From Paenibacillus tianjinensis (GTDB lineage: Bacteria; Bacillota; Bacilli; Paenibacillales; Paenibacillaceae): DNA of 64,000 nucleotides. A program made the position numbers and the translations under genes. Location: positions 496,001 to 560,000 of the forward strand of contig NZ_CP070969.1 of assembly GCF_017086365.1 (NCBI RefSeq), read 5' to 3'. Below are positions 25,629-33,901 of this stretch, one piece after another (position 1 is the first letter of the stretch; every line of letters starts with the position of its first letter). The notes under the pieces are model-generated. The model worked only from the letters and a program-made list of their open reading frames with translations, searched no databases and had not been told where the DNA came from.

Positions 25629-25781
25629 GGAAAAATCCCTCCTGAGTTTATTAGAATTTGTATGATAAAGAATTTTGGCGGTCTTGACGTCAAAACCCCT
25701 TATGTCCGATCCGTCTTATAGGGTATATATCCAATAAGATACTATTATTAAACCGTATCTGGAACAATAATGCAACATTAA

Positions 25782-25799
25782 ACAAACATTAATGTTTGT
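25782..25799. promoter_or_regulatory. 18-bp perfect palindrome upstream of sodA
   Basis: ACAAACATTAATGTTTGT reads the same on both strands. It lies 154 bp before the sodA start and 426 bp before the GNAT gene. It looks like an operator of a homodimeric regulator (TetR or MarR type), but the regulator is unknown. Confidence 0.5.
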
Positions 25800-25923
25800 A
25801 AAGTGAATCCCCGATTACCTGACCGGAAGTGTTAACGCTATGTTAAAAATATAGATTCCCCCGGAGTGTGAACGTTTATACACGAAAAGTTACCTTTTTA
25901 AAGAAATTGTGTAAAGTTGTTCA

Positions 25924-25950
25924 ATGAAAGCGCTTGATATAAAGCGCTTA
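25924..25950. promoter_or_regulatory. Doubled CcpA-like (cre) sequence
   Basis: TGAAAGCGCTTGAT fits most of the cre consensus TGWAANCGNTNWCA, and AAAGCGCTT occurs again 14 bp later. No catabolic gene is adjacent, so the assignment is weak. Confidence 0.35.
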
Positions 25951-26095
25951 CTAAAGAAAAATGGTGATATCACGAGAAAAGTATGCTTTAATAGAGATAA
26001 AAGCAGGTATTCCTCGATTTTTGAACATTGAAGATGTTTCGGGCCGCTTAACATTCGGTTAATACTTCTTTAACCAGGAGAAAAATCTCTTCAGA

Positions 26096-26153
26096 CGATG
26101 GATCCGGTAACTTCTTCGAAATCATCCATTGGGTTTTTCTTATGCTTTTTTTT
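26096..26153 (+). other. Hairpin and T-run without an upstream gene
   Basis: CGATGGAT (26096-26103) pairs with ATCCATTG (26124-26131), then GGTTTTTC and an eight-T run follow. No plus-strand gene precedes it. It could end a small RNA or act as an attenuator in the GNAT leader. Confidence 0.35.
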
Positions 26154-26224
26154 CTTTGTTTACTGTTACGGGAACTCCTTCTTTTTGTTAAATTCTAAGC
26201 CATAGAAAAGGGAGATTTTAAAGA

Positions 26225-26644
26225 ATGCACGTTCGTTCCTTTCAATTAAGCGACGTTACCCCTGTGACTGAATTGCTGCAGACCGCATTATCGGAAGAAT
26301 GTTTCGAGAGCACGATCGAGCCCTTCTCCAGGCAGCTTTCTTGGGATTCCGATCTCATTGTAGTTGCTGAGGAAGAAGGAGAAATTGTTGGTGCGCTGAT
26401 TGGTACGATCGAGAAGAACCATGGCTGTTATTTCCGCATTGCCATTCATCCCGATTACCGCCGCAGAGGAATTGGCAGAAGTTTGGTATCGGCGATGGAG
26501 AACAGGTTCCAGGCACGCAAGGTCAGCGGTATTTTTGTAGCCGTTGATGAGCATAACGCCTTTGCACTGCCGCTGTATGAAGCAATGGGTTATAACGAGA
26601 ATCAAATCTTCAAATCAGTACGTAAGCTCAGCATCGTCGGCTAA
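26225..26644 (+). CDS. GNAT-family N-acetyltransferase
   Basis: This small acetyltransferase of 139 residues starts MHVRSFQLSDVTPVTELLQ and has the acetyl-CoA loop in RIAIHPDYRRRGIGRSLVSA and a C-terminal block ALPLYEAMGYNEN. The compact form and RRRGIG loop resemble RimI-like and YlbP-like enzymes. Substrate unknown. Start ATG 26225 follows AAAAGGGAG. A terminator at 26731 lies behind it. Confidence 0.85.
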   Translation: MHVRSFQLSDVTPVTELLQTALSEECFESTIEPFSRQLSWDSDLIVVAEEEGEIVGALIGTIEKNHGCYFRIAIHPDYRRRGIGRSLVSAMENRFQARKVSGIFVAVDEHNAFALPLYEAMGYNENQIFKSVRKLSIVG

Positions 26645-26730
26645 CTTTCTTTGATTTCGGCGCGGCGAAAGCGGAAACATTTACTAGAATAGAGAACTAT
26701 GACGACTTGCATAGTCTGTTCCATTATACT

Positions 26731-26784
26731 AAAGCATATCTTCCCGGTGTCCATTGCAAATGGCTGGGAGATATGCTTTTCTAT
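26731..26784 (+). terminator. Terminator after the GNAT gene
   Basis: AAAGCATATCT and AGATATGCTTT pair, with inner CCC/GGG and CCATT/AATGG stems, then TTTTCTATTG. Confidence 0.8.
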
Positions 26785-26843
26785 TGTTACGGGCAAAAGT
26801 TTCAGCAGGGCCTTATTTATCATTTGAGGCAAGAGGGTGGCAT

Positions 26844-27461
26844 ATGAACGGGGAAATCGAAGGGGAATTCAAGCGTGGCCGCAAGCATAGATACCGCTCT
26901 GTCACCCATACCGGCTCCAGAAAAGGACAGGGGCCCAAATGGATTGTCGAACTAAGGAACTGGCTCATCACGGCCGTAATTGTATTTGCAATCATGTCCC
27001 TGCTTAATATATTTGTGTTCAATGTCTCGACCGTAATAGGCCACTCCATGCAGCCTACGCTGTATGAAGGGGAGAAGCTGGTCATTAATAAGATTACCCT
27101 TAGCTTTGCAGCCCCCGGACGGGGCGATGTTATTGTACTCCATGACCCCAGTACCGGGCCGGACCGGAAGGAATATCTGGTGAAGCGGGTGATCGGGATC
27201 CCGGGAGATATTATAGAAGTAAAAGAACATCAGCTATACGTAAACGGTGAACTGGCGGATGAACCCTATATTGATACGGACATTGAGGATTCCGATTTCC
27301 CGGCGCTGACGGTTGAGAAGGGGACCTATTTTGTTATGGGGGACAACCGCCATGCCGGAGCCAGCAAGGACAGCCGCTTTTTTGGCCCGGTCCCGCTGTC
27401 AACCATCGTTGGAAAGGTCGAGTATATCTGGTGGCCTCTGTCTAAGCTGGGCGCATTGTAA
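26844..27461 (+). CDS. lepB: Signal peptidase I
   Basis: A membrane-anchored Ser/Lys protease that removes signal peptides from secreted preproteins. After a basic cytoplasmic N-terminus there is one membrane helix (about residues 38-60). The catalytic Ser is in GHSMQPTLYEGE, the catalytic Lys in KEYLVKRVIGIPGD, and box E is GDNRHAGASKDSR. The start is ATG 26844 behind GAGGGTGG; an upstream extension to 26754 overlaps the preceding terminator. The 205-residue size matches the Bacillus SipS type. Confidence 0.94.
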   Translation: MNGEIEGEFKRGRKHRYRSVTHTGSRKGQGPKWIVELRNWLITAVIVFAIMSLLNIFVFNVSTVIGHSMQPTLYEGEKLVINKITLSFAAPGRGDVIVLHDPSTGPDRKEYLVKRVIGIPGDIIEVKEHQLYVNGELADEPYIDTDIEDSDFPALTVEKGTYFVMGDNRHAGASKDSRFFGPVPLSTIVGKVEYIWWPLSKLGAL

Positions 27462-27513
27462 GAACGGATAGTTAGGCCGTATAAATAAGAAACTAGTAAA
27501 GGAGAAGGCGGAA

Positions 27514-28707
27514 ATGAACAACAAAGCTCAGTCAGCATATGCCCCGCCGCTCTCCAAGTGGGAACATCTGAAGGCTGAAATTAAGGCGGCTGCACCGCAG
27601 CTTGGCATCGATGATATCGGGTTTGCTGCGGCCGACCCTTTTCTATATTTGAAAAACATTCTTCAGGAGCACCGGGATAAGGGGTATGAATCCGGTTTTG
27701 AAGAACCGGATCTGGATAAGCGGACAGTCCCGGCGCTAAAGTCCGGTGAACCATTGTCTATTCTCGCAATTGCTGTAGCTTATCCCTCCAAAATGGAGAA
27801 TCCGCCAAAGTCGGAACCCGGGGCGCGGCGGGGCATACTCGCCCGGGCCTCCTGGGGCCGTGACTATCACCATGTGCTGCGTGAAGCGCTGGAGAAGCTC
27901 GAAGGCTTCATCCGTGAACGCGTACCTGATGCGGTAATGGAAAGTATGGTCGATACCGGCGTGCTGGTGGACCGGGCTGTAGCGGAACGGGCGGGAATCG
28001 GCTTCAGCGGTAAGAATTGTGCAATTATTTCTCCGAAATGGGGATCATGGATCTATCTGGGAGAGATGGTAACGAACATTCCGTTCCCTCCCGATGCTGC
28101 AGTTGAGGATGGCTGCGGAGAGTGCACGAAATGTATTGATGCCTGTCCTACAGGTGCTCTGGTTGGACCCGGGCAGCTCAACGCCCAGGCCTGCATCTCC
28201 TTTTTGACCCAGACCAAGGGGTTCCTGAGCGAGGAATACATGACGAAGATCGGCAACCGCCTGTACGGCTGCGATACCTGCCAGATTGTCTGCCCCAAAA
28301 ACCGGGGCAAGAGCTGGAACCACCGTCCCGAGCTGCAGCCGGATCCGGAGGTTGTTAAGCCGCTCCTCCTGCCGATTCTTGAACTCAGTAACCGTGAATT
28401 CAAAGAGAAGTTCGGCATGAGCTCGGCGGCCTGGCGCGGTAAGAAGCCGATCCAGCGGAATGCGGTTATTGCCCTTGGAAACTTCAAGGAGGCTGGGGCC
28501 GTTCCGAAGCTTACGGAGATTGTCCTGCGGGAGACCCGTCCGGAGATGCGCGGAACCGCAGCCTGGGCGCTGGGAAAGATCGGCGGCAAGGAGGCACTGG
28601 GGGCTGTCGAACAGGCGCTGCAGGGTGAAGAGGTTGCCGAGGTGCGGGAGATGCTGATCAGGGCCCAGGATAAGCTGCTGAACCGGGAGGATAAAGCCGA
28701 TGAATAA
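27514..28707 (+). CDS. queG: Epoxyqueuosine reductase
   Basis: QueG reduces epoxyqueuosine to queuosine in tRNA, using cobalamin and two 4Fe-4S clusters. The ferredoxin-like cysteine sets are in CGECTKCIDACPTGAL and GCDTCQIVCPKNRG. The cobalamin domain forms the N-terminal half (DIGFAAADPF, FSGKNCAIISPKWGSW). C-terminal HEAT-like repeats (NAVIALGNFKEAGAVPKL, GTAAWALGKIGGKEAL) extend it to 397 residues, which is common in Firmicutes. It overlaps ogt by 8 bp and is therefore translationally coupled to it. Confidence 0.95.
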   Translation: MNNKAQSAYAPPLSKWEHLKAEIKAAAPQLGIDDIGFAAADPFLYLKNILQEHRDKGYESGFEEPDLDKRTVPALKSGEPLSILAIAVAYPSKMENPPKSEPGARRGILARASWGRDYHHVLREALEKLEGFIRERVPDAVMESMVDTGVLVDRAVAERAGIGFSGKNCAIISPKWGSWIYLGEMVTNIPFPPDAAVEDGCGECTKCIDACPTGALVGPGQLNAQACISFLTQTKGFLSEEYMTKIGNRLYGCDTCQIVCPKNRGKSWNHRPELQPDPEVVKPLLLPILELSNREFKEKFGMSSAAWRGKKPIQRNAVIALGNFKEAGAVPKLTEIVLRETRPEMRGTAAWALGKIGGKEALGAVEQALQGEEVAEVREMLIRAQDKLLNREDKADE

Positions 28708-29275
28708 GCTTGCAGAGGCCGGGCCCGGCAACCGGACGGCAGTTTATTACGGTGAGCTGGAATCGCTGATAGGTCCCTTGACGTTATGTGCAACAGACCT
28801 GGGGCTGTGCCTGATCAAGTTCGGGTCACTCGCAGAGACCAGGGAGAATATGAATAAATGGCTCAAGCTGCAGGTCGGGGCAGTGGAATTAAGGCCTGAT
28901 GAAGAGAAGCTTGCCGAAGCCAAACATCAGCTTACTGCCTATTTTGCCGGAGAGCTGCGGGAATTCAAGCTGCCGCTGGATATGCGTGGAACGCCGTTCC
29001 AGCGGCAGGTGTGGGAAGCGCTGCGTACGATTCCCTACGGTGAATCAGCTTCCTATAAAGAGATGGCGCTGGCGGTCGGGAACCGCCAGGCGGTACGCGC
29101 AGTCGGCGGAGCCAATAACCGTAATCCCGTGCCGGTAATCGTGCCCTGCCACCGGGTAATTGGAGCCGCAGGTGCGCTTGTGGGTTATGCCGGAGGCCTG
29201 GCGGTTAAGAGCCGCCTGCTGGAGCTGGAAGCCGGGCAATCGGCACAGGACCAGACCGGGATATATCTCTTTTAG
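28700..29275 (+). CDS. ogt: Methylated-DNA-protein-cysteine methyltransferase
   Basis: This suicide enzyme takes the alkyl group from O6-methylguanine onto its own Cys. The active site is VIVPCHRVIGA, preceded by the arginine-finger helix block FQRQVWEALRTIPYGESASY and NRQAVRAVGGANNRNP. A variable N-terminal domain of about 100 residues makes 191 in all. The start ATG lies within the end of queG; no independent promoter is needed. Confidence 0.95.
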   Translation: MNKLAEAGPGNRTAVYYGELESLIGPLTLCATDLGLCLIKFGSLAETRENMNKWLKLQVGAVELRPDEEKLAEAKHQLTAYFAGELREFKLPLDMRGTPFQRQVWEALRTIPYGESASYKEMALAVGNRQAVRAVGGANNRNPVPVIVPCHRVIGAAGALVGYAGGLAVKSRLLELEAGQSAQDQTGIYLF

Positions 29276-29377
29276 CTCATGGGATTTACCAATTGCTGTC
29301 CGGTTGTTGAAATGCTATGATAGAATCGCGTGCCCATTCGGGCAATGCCGACAAAAGAGTGCAGAGGTGGACTTTAG

Positions 29378-29629
29378 ATGAATATTGCATTACCTATTAT
29401 TACGCTTGTCGTAGGTCTGATCGGCGGATTTGCCATTGGTGTTTTCTATCTGCGCAGACAAATGACAACGATGCAGAATGATCCTGAAATGCTGCAAAAG
29501 GTTGCAAAACAAATGGGCTATAACCTGAACGGTAAGCAAATGCAGCGTGCCCAGCAAATGCTCAAAAACAATAATCAGCCTGGACGTGCTCCTGCTGCTA
29601 AATCAAAACAGGGCCGCAAAGGCAGATAA
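29378..29629 (+). CDS. YneF-family small membrane protein (UPF0154)
   Basis: An 83-residue protein with one N-terminal helix (LPIITLVVGLIGGFAIGVFY), then a positively charged amphipathic segment and the conserved NDPEMLQKVAKQMGYNLN. It has the typical YneF ending extended by a basic tail. The function is unknown in the family. The start ATG 29378 has AGAGGTGG upstream. Confidence 0.9.
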   Translation: MNIALPIITLVVGLIGGFAIGVFYLRRQMTTMQNDPEMLQKVAKQMGYNLNGKQMQRAQQMLKNNNQPGRAPAAKSKQGRKGR

Positions 29630-29680
29630 ACGGTTCCGGATAAATGAGATAAGGGTAACCGGACGGAAGGGGGAGGCTTC

Positions 29681-30274
29681 ATGGGAGGCATCAAGGAATA
29701 CGTGAACGGCAAAGTTTCGGCGAACCGTGAGCAGATCGAGTACCACGTTGCGAAAATATTGGAATTAATCGGAGAAGACACCAGCCGTGAAGGATTGCTG
29801 GATACGCCGGCACGAGTCACGCGGATGTACGAGGAGATATTTGGCGGTTATTCAATAGATCCCCGCGAGGCGCTCGGTGTAACATTTGATGAGTCTCATG
29901 AAGAACTGGTCATTGTAAAAGATATCGTCTATTACAGCCAGTGTGAGCATCACATGGCCCCTTTCTTCGGCAAGGTGCATATCGGCTATGTTCCAAGCGG
30001 ACATATTGCCGGGCTTAGCAAGCTGGCCCGGCTGGTGGAGGCTGTAAGCCGGCGCCTGCAGGTGCAGGAACGCATTACAGCACAAATTGCAGACATTATG
30101 GTAGAGGTGCTGGGCCCGCATGGTGTGATGGTAGTTGTGGAGGGGGAACATCTGTGCATGTGCTCCCGCGGGGTGAAGAAACCCGGCAGCAAGACGGTAA
30201 CCATGGCGACCAGAGGTTCTTTCCGTGAAGATGCTTCTGCACGCGCAGAGTTCCTGGCCTTGATTAAAGAATAG
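29681..30274 (+). CDS. folE: GTP cyclohydrolase I
   Basis: FolE opens the guanine ring of GTP to give dihydroneopterin triphosphate, the first step of folate (and queuosine) synthesis. Zn ligands and active-site residues are in [19 protein letters not shown] and [18 protein letters not shown]. The rest ([32 protein letters not shown]) matches over the full 197 residues. AAGGGGGAGG precedes ATG 29681. queG two genes upstream also serves queuosine, though the genes are not in one obvious operon. Confidence 0.96.
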   Translation: MGGIKEYVNGKVSANREQIEYHVAKILELIGEDTSREGLLDTPARVTRMYEEIFGGYSIDPREALGVTFDESHEELVIVKDIVYYSQCEHHMAPFFGKVHIGYVPSGHIAGLSKLARLVEAVSRRLQVQERITAQIADIMVEVLGPHGVMVVVEGEHLCMCSRGVKKPGSKTVTMATRGSFREDASARAEFLALIKE

Positions 30275-30307
30275 AGCGGAGAAGGCATAAACCGGATTCG
30301 CATCGCC

Positions 30308-30348
30308 AAAAAGCCCGCCCGACACTACGGTGTTGGACGGGCTTTTTG
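30308..30348. terminator. Bidirectional terminator after folE
   Basis: AAAAAGCCCG and CGGGCTTTTT with an inner ACAC/GTGT pair form a long stem with A and T tracts on both sides. Confidence 0.93.
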
Positions 30349-30395
30349 GGTCCCGCTTGGGAAACGGCTACAGCGGAGCCGGCGGCACAGTCAGC

Positions 30396-31580
30396 TTAAT
30401 AGGGCTGCCACATCAGCTTGCGGGCTGCGGCATAACGCTCAGAGACGTAAGGCCAATTGACGACCTTCCACCAGTCCTTAATATAGCCCGCCCGGTCACT
30501 CTGGTGCTTAAGGTAGTAGGCATGCTCCCAGACATCCAGAGCCAGCAGCGGAACCACATCCCATTGCGACAGATTCTGGTGCTTCTCTGCGGTCAGGATT
30601 TCCAGCCTGCGGCTGCGCGGGCTCCAGACGAGAATCGCCCAGCCGCCGCCTTCAACCTTACCCGCCGCTTCGCTGAATTGTGTCTTGAAGGCGTCATAGC
30701 TGCCGAAGCTGCGCTCAATGCCATCAAGCAGCGCTCCGGTGGGGCGTCCGCCGCCTTGGGGCGACATGACATTCCAGAAGATCGTATGCAGATAATGACC
30801 GGCACCGTTGAAGGCCAGCTCCCGTTCCCAATGCTTAACCAGATCAAAATCACCGCGTTTGCGGGCTTCTGCCAGCTTAACTTCCGCTTTGTTCAGTCCG
30901 TCTACATAGCTTTTGTGGTGTTTGTCATGATGGATAGTCATTGTCTTTTCATCAATATAAGGCTCCAGTGCATTATAGGCATAGGGAAGCGGTGGCAAGG
31001 TGTGACCGCCGATAGGTACACTGCCCGTTTCCCGGGCTTCGGGCAGCGAAGCGTTGAGCCCAGCCTGCTCCTGATTGCCCGGGCTCTCCGTCCTGTAATC
31101 CAAGGGGAGTTGAGCTGGCGGATCAACAGCTACATTCCGCATGAGTCCGGCGACCTGTCCCGGGGTGTTCAGCGTTCCCAGCACAGCGAGGAAATACTCC
31201 GATTCGCGGATAATATGCAGGAGCACCGTTCCGGCAAGCGGCTGGGCCTTTACAGCTTTGCTTGCTTCCCGCAAGGCGTTCAGCTGGCGGATGAACTCGC
31301 GGGATTGGGCGCAGGAGGTGTGCACCAGCTGTTCCGTTTCGGCGGCAAGCCCTGCGTGTCCGGCAGGTGAGGGACCGAGCGAGGCTTCCAGCAGCCGCCG
31401 TGCGGCCTGCTCTGTAGCTCCGAAGACCACAGCCCATTCGTCCAGCAGTCTGACGTAAGGCTCCTCCAGGTTCGGAACAATCGCTTTGATGACCTCGGTA
31501 TGCTCCTTCTCCTGGGTTTTCCAGAAAATAATTTCCTCAAGAATGCGCACAGGCAGCAGTGGCCCGTAGATATATAGCAT
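30396..31580 (-). CDS. Superoxide dismutase fused to an N-terminal helical domain
   Basis: The last about 200 residues are a complete Fe/Mn superoxide dismutase with metal ligands in HHDKHHKSYVDGL, GAGHYLHTIFWNVM and [13 protein letters not shown]. The first about 150 residues are helical and contain RILEEIIFWKTQEKEHTEVI and HIIRESEYFLAVL, a pattern like the ferritin-fold DUF2935 domain. A Pro/Gln-rich linker joins them. ATG 31580 has GGGAGGTC upstream; an earlier ATG overlaps that site. It may be a spore or envelope dismutase with an accessory metal-binding domain, but no signal peptide is seen. sodA lies 5 kb away. Confidence 0.88.
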   Translation of the reverse strand: MLYIYGPLLPVRILEEIIFWKTQEKEHTEVIKAIVPNLEEPYVRLLDEWAVVFGATEQAARRLLEASLGPSPAGHAGLAAETEQLVHTSCAQSREFIRQLNALREASKAVKAQPLAGTVLLHIIRESEYFLAVLGTLNTPGQVAGLMRNVAVDPPAQLPLDYRTESPGNQEQAGLNASLPEARETGSVPIGGHTLPPLPYAYNALEPYIDEKTMTIHHDKHHKSYVDGLNKAEVKLAEARKRGDFDLVKHWERELAFNGAGHYLHTIFWNVMSPQGGGRPTGALLDGIERSFGSYDAFKTQFSEAAGKVEGGGWAILVWSPRSRRLEILTAEKHQNLSQWDVVPLLALDVWEHAYYLKHQSDRAGYIKDWWKVVNWPYVSERYAAARKLMWQPY

Positions 31581-31691
31581 TGCTGGCAGACCTCCCGTCA
31601 TGATTCATTAACGCTTCAGTATATGAGCATAAAAGGGAGGTTATGAGAGTTAACGGGTACGGCGGGAGCAGCTGCTGATTAAAAAGAATAA

Positions 31692-31736
31692 CAAAAAACG
31701 CACAGAGCCGTATTTTTCAGGTACGCTCTGTGCGCT
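31692..31736 (-). terminator. Terminator of the membrane hydrolase gene
   Basis: On the minus strand CGCACAGAGC and GCTCTGTGCG pair and are followed by TTTTTTG. Confidence 0.85.
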
Positions 31737-31758
31737 ATTTTGCATAAGGATCCTGTAA

Positions 31759-32799
31759 TTATTTGCTTGCCGTCGAAGTCTGGCTGTTCTCCTGAGACTT
31801 GGCCAGCTGGACATTGCCGAGAAAGGCGGAGACACGCCGCAGATACTCGCGGGGATGCTCACGGAAGAGCAGCTCATGGTGGCTGTCTTCTATAATCCAT
31901 GAATCGGAGTACGGATTGCTCTGGTTTGCCGCCAGTTCCTCCGCAATCGGATAAGGTGCCTTGTCATCCATGGTGCCGTGCATGAACAGAATCGGGAAGG
32001 CATAGTCCTGTTTCTTTACCTTGGAATAAGGAATCTGATTCAGTCCTGTACCATTCAGCACGGGAAACAGCATTTCCATAATCTCAAGAGAAGGCTGGCG
32101 GGGAAGGTTGATATTCTGCTTGATATTATGGTAGAGCGTGTCCGGCTCCAGCAGGAAGGTGCTGTCCAGAATCATCGCATCGACATCCTTCGTCACAAGT
32201 CCCGCCTGGAGTGCAGTTCCTGCACCCATCGAGAAGCCCCAGACGACGATTTCGCTGGCTCCCCTCTCTTTGGCGAATTTTATGGCCCCGAGCAGCTGCT
32301 GGGATTCTTTTTTGCCGCCGGTGGCAATGTCCTTGTTAGTCTGGGAAGCAAAGCCGTAGTCGAACATGACAACATTGAAATTCAGGCTGTGCGCATAGTG
32401 TGCCAGGTCATACATCGGAACCCAGGTCTCTTCGCGGTTGGCCCCGTACCCATGGCTGAAGACGATAGTCTTGGTGGCGCCTTCGGACGGAATGTACCAG
32501 CCCTGCATCGTACGGCTGCCATCCAGTGCAGGGAAAGTCACATCCTCATACTCCAGCCCTTTGGCGATCATAGGTGTGGAATAGAGAGGGGCTACCGTCG
32601 GATTGGACAGCACCCAGGCGATATAGGCATGGAGTGCAATGAAGCAGAAGACAAAAAAGAAAAATATCGACAATAAAAGTGCTACAACAATATGTTTAAC
32701 GCGAATCATCCGCAGAGAAAGCTGGTGTGCCGCACCTGGCTTTTGCTTATCAGGCTTACGGGAGACCGGGGTGCCAGTATGTGTAGTTGCCAGATCCAT
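31759..32799 (-). CDS. Membrane-anchored alpha/beta hydrolase
   Basis: The 346-residue protein has one N-terminal helix (IVVALLLSIFFFFVFCFIAL), then an extracytoplasmic alpha/beta-hydrolase domain: KTIVFSHGYGANREETWVPM, nucleophile motif VVWGFSMGAGTALQAG, Asp in FPILFMHGTMDDKAPY and His in IIEDSHHELLFREHP. The start is ATG 32799 behind AGGAGTGG; a longer frame to 32862 lacks a site. It resembles YqkD/BAAT-like hydrolases of Bacilli, whose substrate is unknown. It is monocistronic. Confidence 0.88.
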   Translation of the reverse strand: MDLATTHTGTPVSRKPDKQKPGAAHQLSLRMIRVKHIVVALLLSIFFFFVFCFIALHAYIAWVLSNPTVAPLYSTPMIAKGLEYEDVTFPALDGSRTMQGWYIPSEGATKTIVFSHGYGANREETWVPMYDLAHYAHSLNFNVVMFDYGFASQTNKDIATGGKKESQQLLGAIKFAKERGASEIVVWGFSMGAGTALQAGLVTKDVDAMILDSTFLLEPDTLYHNIKQNINLPRQPSLEIMEMLFPVLNGTGLNQIPYSKVKKQDYAFPILFMHGTMDDKAPYPIAEELAANQSNPYSDSWIIEDSHHELLFREHPREYLRRVSAFLGNVQLAKSQENSQTSTASK

Positions 32800-32989
32800 A
32801 ACGTCCACTCCTAGAAAATAGTTCATATGTTTAATCGTAGGGTCATGACCCGGCAAAGTCAATGAATTCGCGCGTTTTGTAATCTAACTGTAAACTGGAA
32901 TCCAAGCTTTTCCGGACCTGTGAATATGCTGGACTTTCTTTGGACTTTTGCTCTAAGATAGAGTTGATTATGTAGAATAATGTAACCGG

Positions 32990-33006
32990 GTTTCATTTAA
33001 TGAAAC
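32990..33006. promoter_or_regulatory. 17-bp palindrome at the iclR-type promoter
   Basis: GTTTCATTTAATGAAAC is a perfect palindrome around its central base. It starts 11 bp after a -10-like TAGAAT (32973-32978) and so covers the expected transcription start. IclR-family repressors commonly bind such a site in front of their own gene. The same arms recur in the aconitase leader. Confidence 0.65.
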
Positions 33007-33024
33007 AAGTAAGGGGAGAACGCT

Positions 33025-33768
33025 GTGGAGGACCGTAAATTGACTGTTCGCGCCGTAGAACGTGCGCTGGATATATTGCTTTGCTTTACACAGGAGAGCG
33101 ATTTAAGCCTGACGGAGATTGCCGCCAAAATCAGTCTGCATAAAAGCACAGTACACCGGCTGCTGACGACACTGGAGGAGAAGGGCTTTCTGCTGCGTAA
33201 TGAAGCGACGGACAAATACCGGCTCGGCATCCGCATCTGGGAGCTGTCCACCCACCTGCCGACACTGGATGAACCGGCGGCACTGCTGCTCCCGGCAATG
33301 GAGCGGCTGCGTGACCGGCTCGGGGAGACGGTCAGCCTGTACCTGCGCGATGACCTGGAGCGCGTACGCATCCAGGCGGTGCAGAGCCGTCAGGCCATCC
33401 GGCGCGTAGCGCAGATTGGGGCCCGGCTGCCGCTGTCCGTAGGCGCCTCCAGCAAGGTGCTGGCTGCCTACGCGCCGCCTGAAGTGCAGGTGCGACTGCT
33501 GGCTGACTCCTCCTGGCCGGAGGCCGTTGACCGGAGCCTCTATCTGGAGCAGCTGAAGGAAATTACGCGCTGCGGCTATGCGACCAGCTTCGAGGAACGG
33601 GAACCCGGAGCGGCTGCAGTGGCCGTACCGATTGTAGGACGCAGCGGCAAGGTGGTGGCAGCCCTGTCACTATCGGGGCCGGTCAGCCGGCTGTCCCGGG
33701 AGACGCTGGAGCAATATGCTGCCATTCTGACAGAAAATGCAGCCGAAATGGGCCTGATGATCGATTAA
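33025..33768 (+). CDS. IclR-family transcriptional regulator
   Basis: The N-terminal winged helix has VERALDILLCFTQESDLSLT, the recognition segment ISLHKSTVHRLLTTLEEKGF and the wing LRNEATDKYRLGIRIWEL. The C-terminal effector domain follows the IclR pattern (RLRDRLGETVSLYLRD, LPLSVGASSKVLAAYAPP, GYATSFEEREPGAAAVAVPI, AALSLSGPVSRL). It starts at GTG 33025 behind AAGGGGAG and has 247 residues. Effectors of the family are small organic acids such as glyoxylate or pyruvate. The palindromes at 32990 and 38968 suggest that it represses itself and perhaps aconitase. Confidence 0.93.
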   Translation: MEDRKLTVRAVERALDILLCFTQESDLSLTEIAAKISLHKSTVHRLLTTLEEKGFLLRNEATDKYRLGIRIWELSTHLPTLDEPAALLLPAMERLRDRLGETVSLYLRDDLERVRIQAVQSRQAIRRVAQIGARLPLSVGASSKVLAAYAPPEVQVRLLADSSWPEAVDRSLYLEQLKEITRCGYATSFEEREPGAAAVAVPIVGRSGKVVAALSLSGPVSRLSRETLEQYAAILTENAAEMGLMID

Positions 33769-33901
33769 ACAAGATTATCCGTTATAGGAACGTAAGATGA
33801 GGGTAAATAAAAGTAAAGCAAAGGTAAAGTGGGAGTAAATTGGAAATGGAGAATTTGTCTATATATGATCTTTCGGTTGATTTTGGGTATGGGGTGATTC
33901 T

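Larger units (their letters stand above)
25629..26224. other. Divergent region between sodA and GNAT genes
   Basis: The almost 600 bp without a gene are AT-rich. They contain an 18-bp perfect palindrome, a 10-bp palindrome TTGACGTCAA (25684-25693), a doubled CcpA-like sequence and a hairpin followed by T-runs near 26100-26153. A small RNA could be hidden here; I see no protein-coding frame with a binding site. Confidence 0.55.

Noticed and set aside
30330..31370. A 346-codon plus-strand frame over the fused dismutase
   Set aside because: It is the exact antisense of the dismutase gene, has no ribosome binding site and no protein-family pattern; long antisense frames are usual in GC-rich codon positions.
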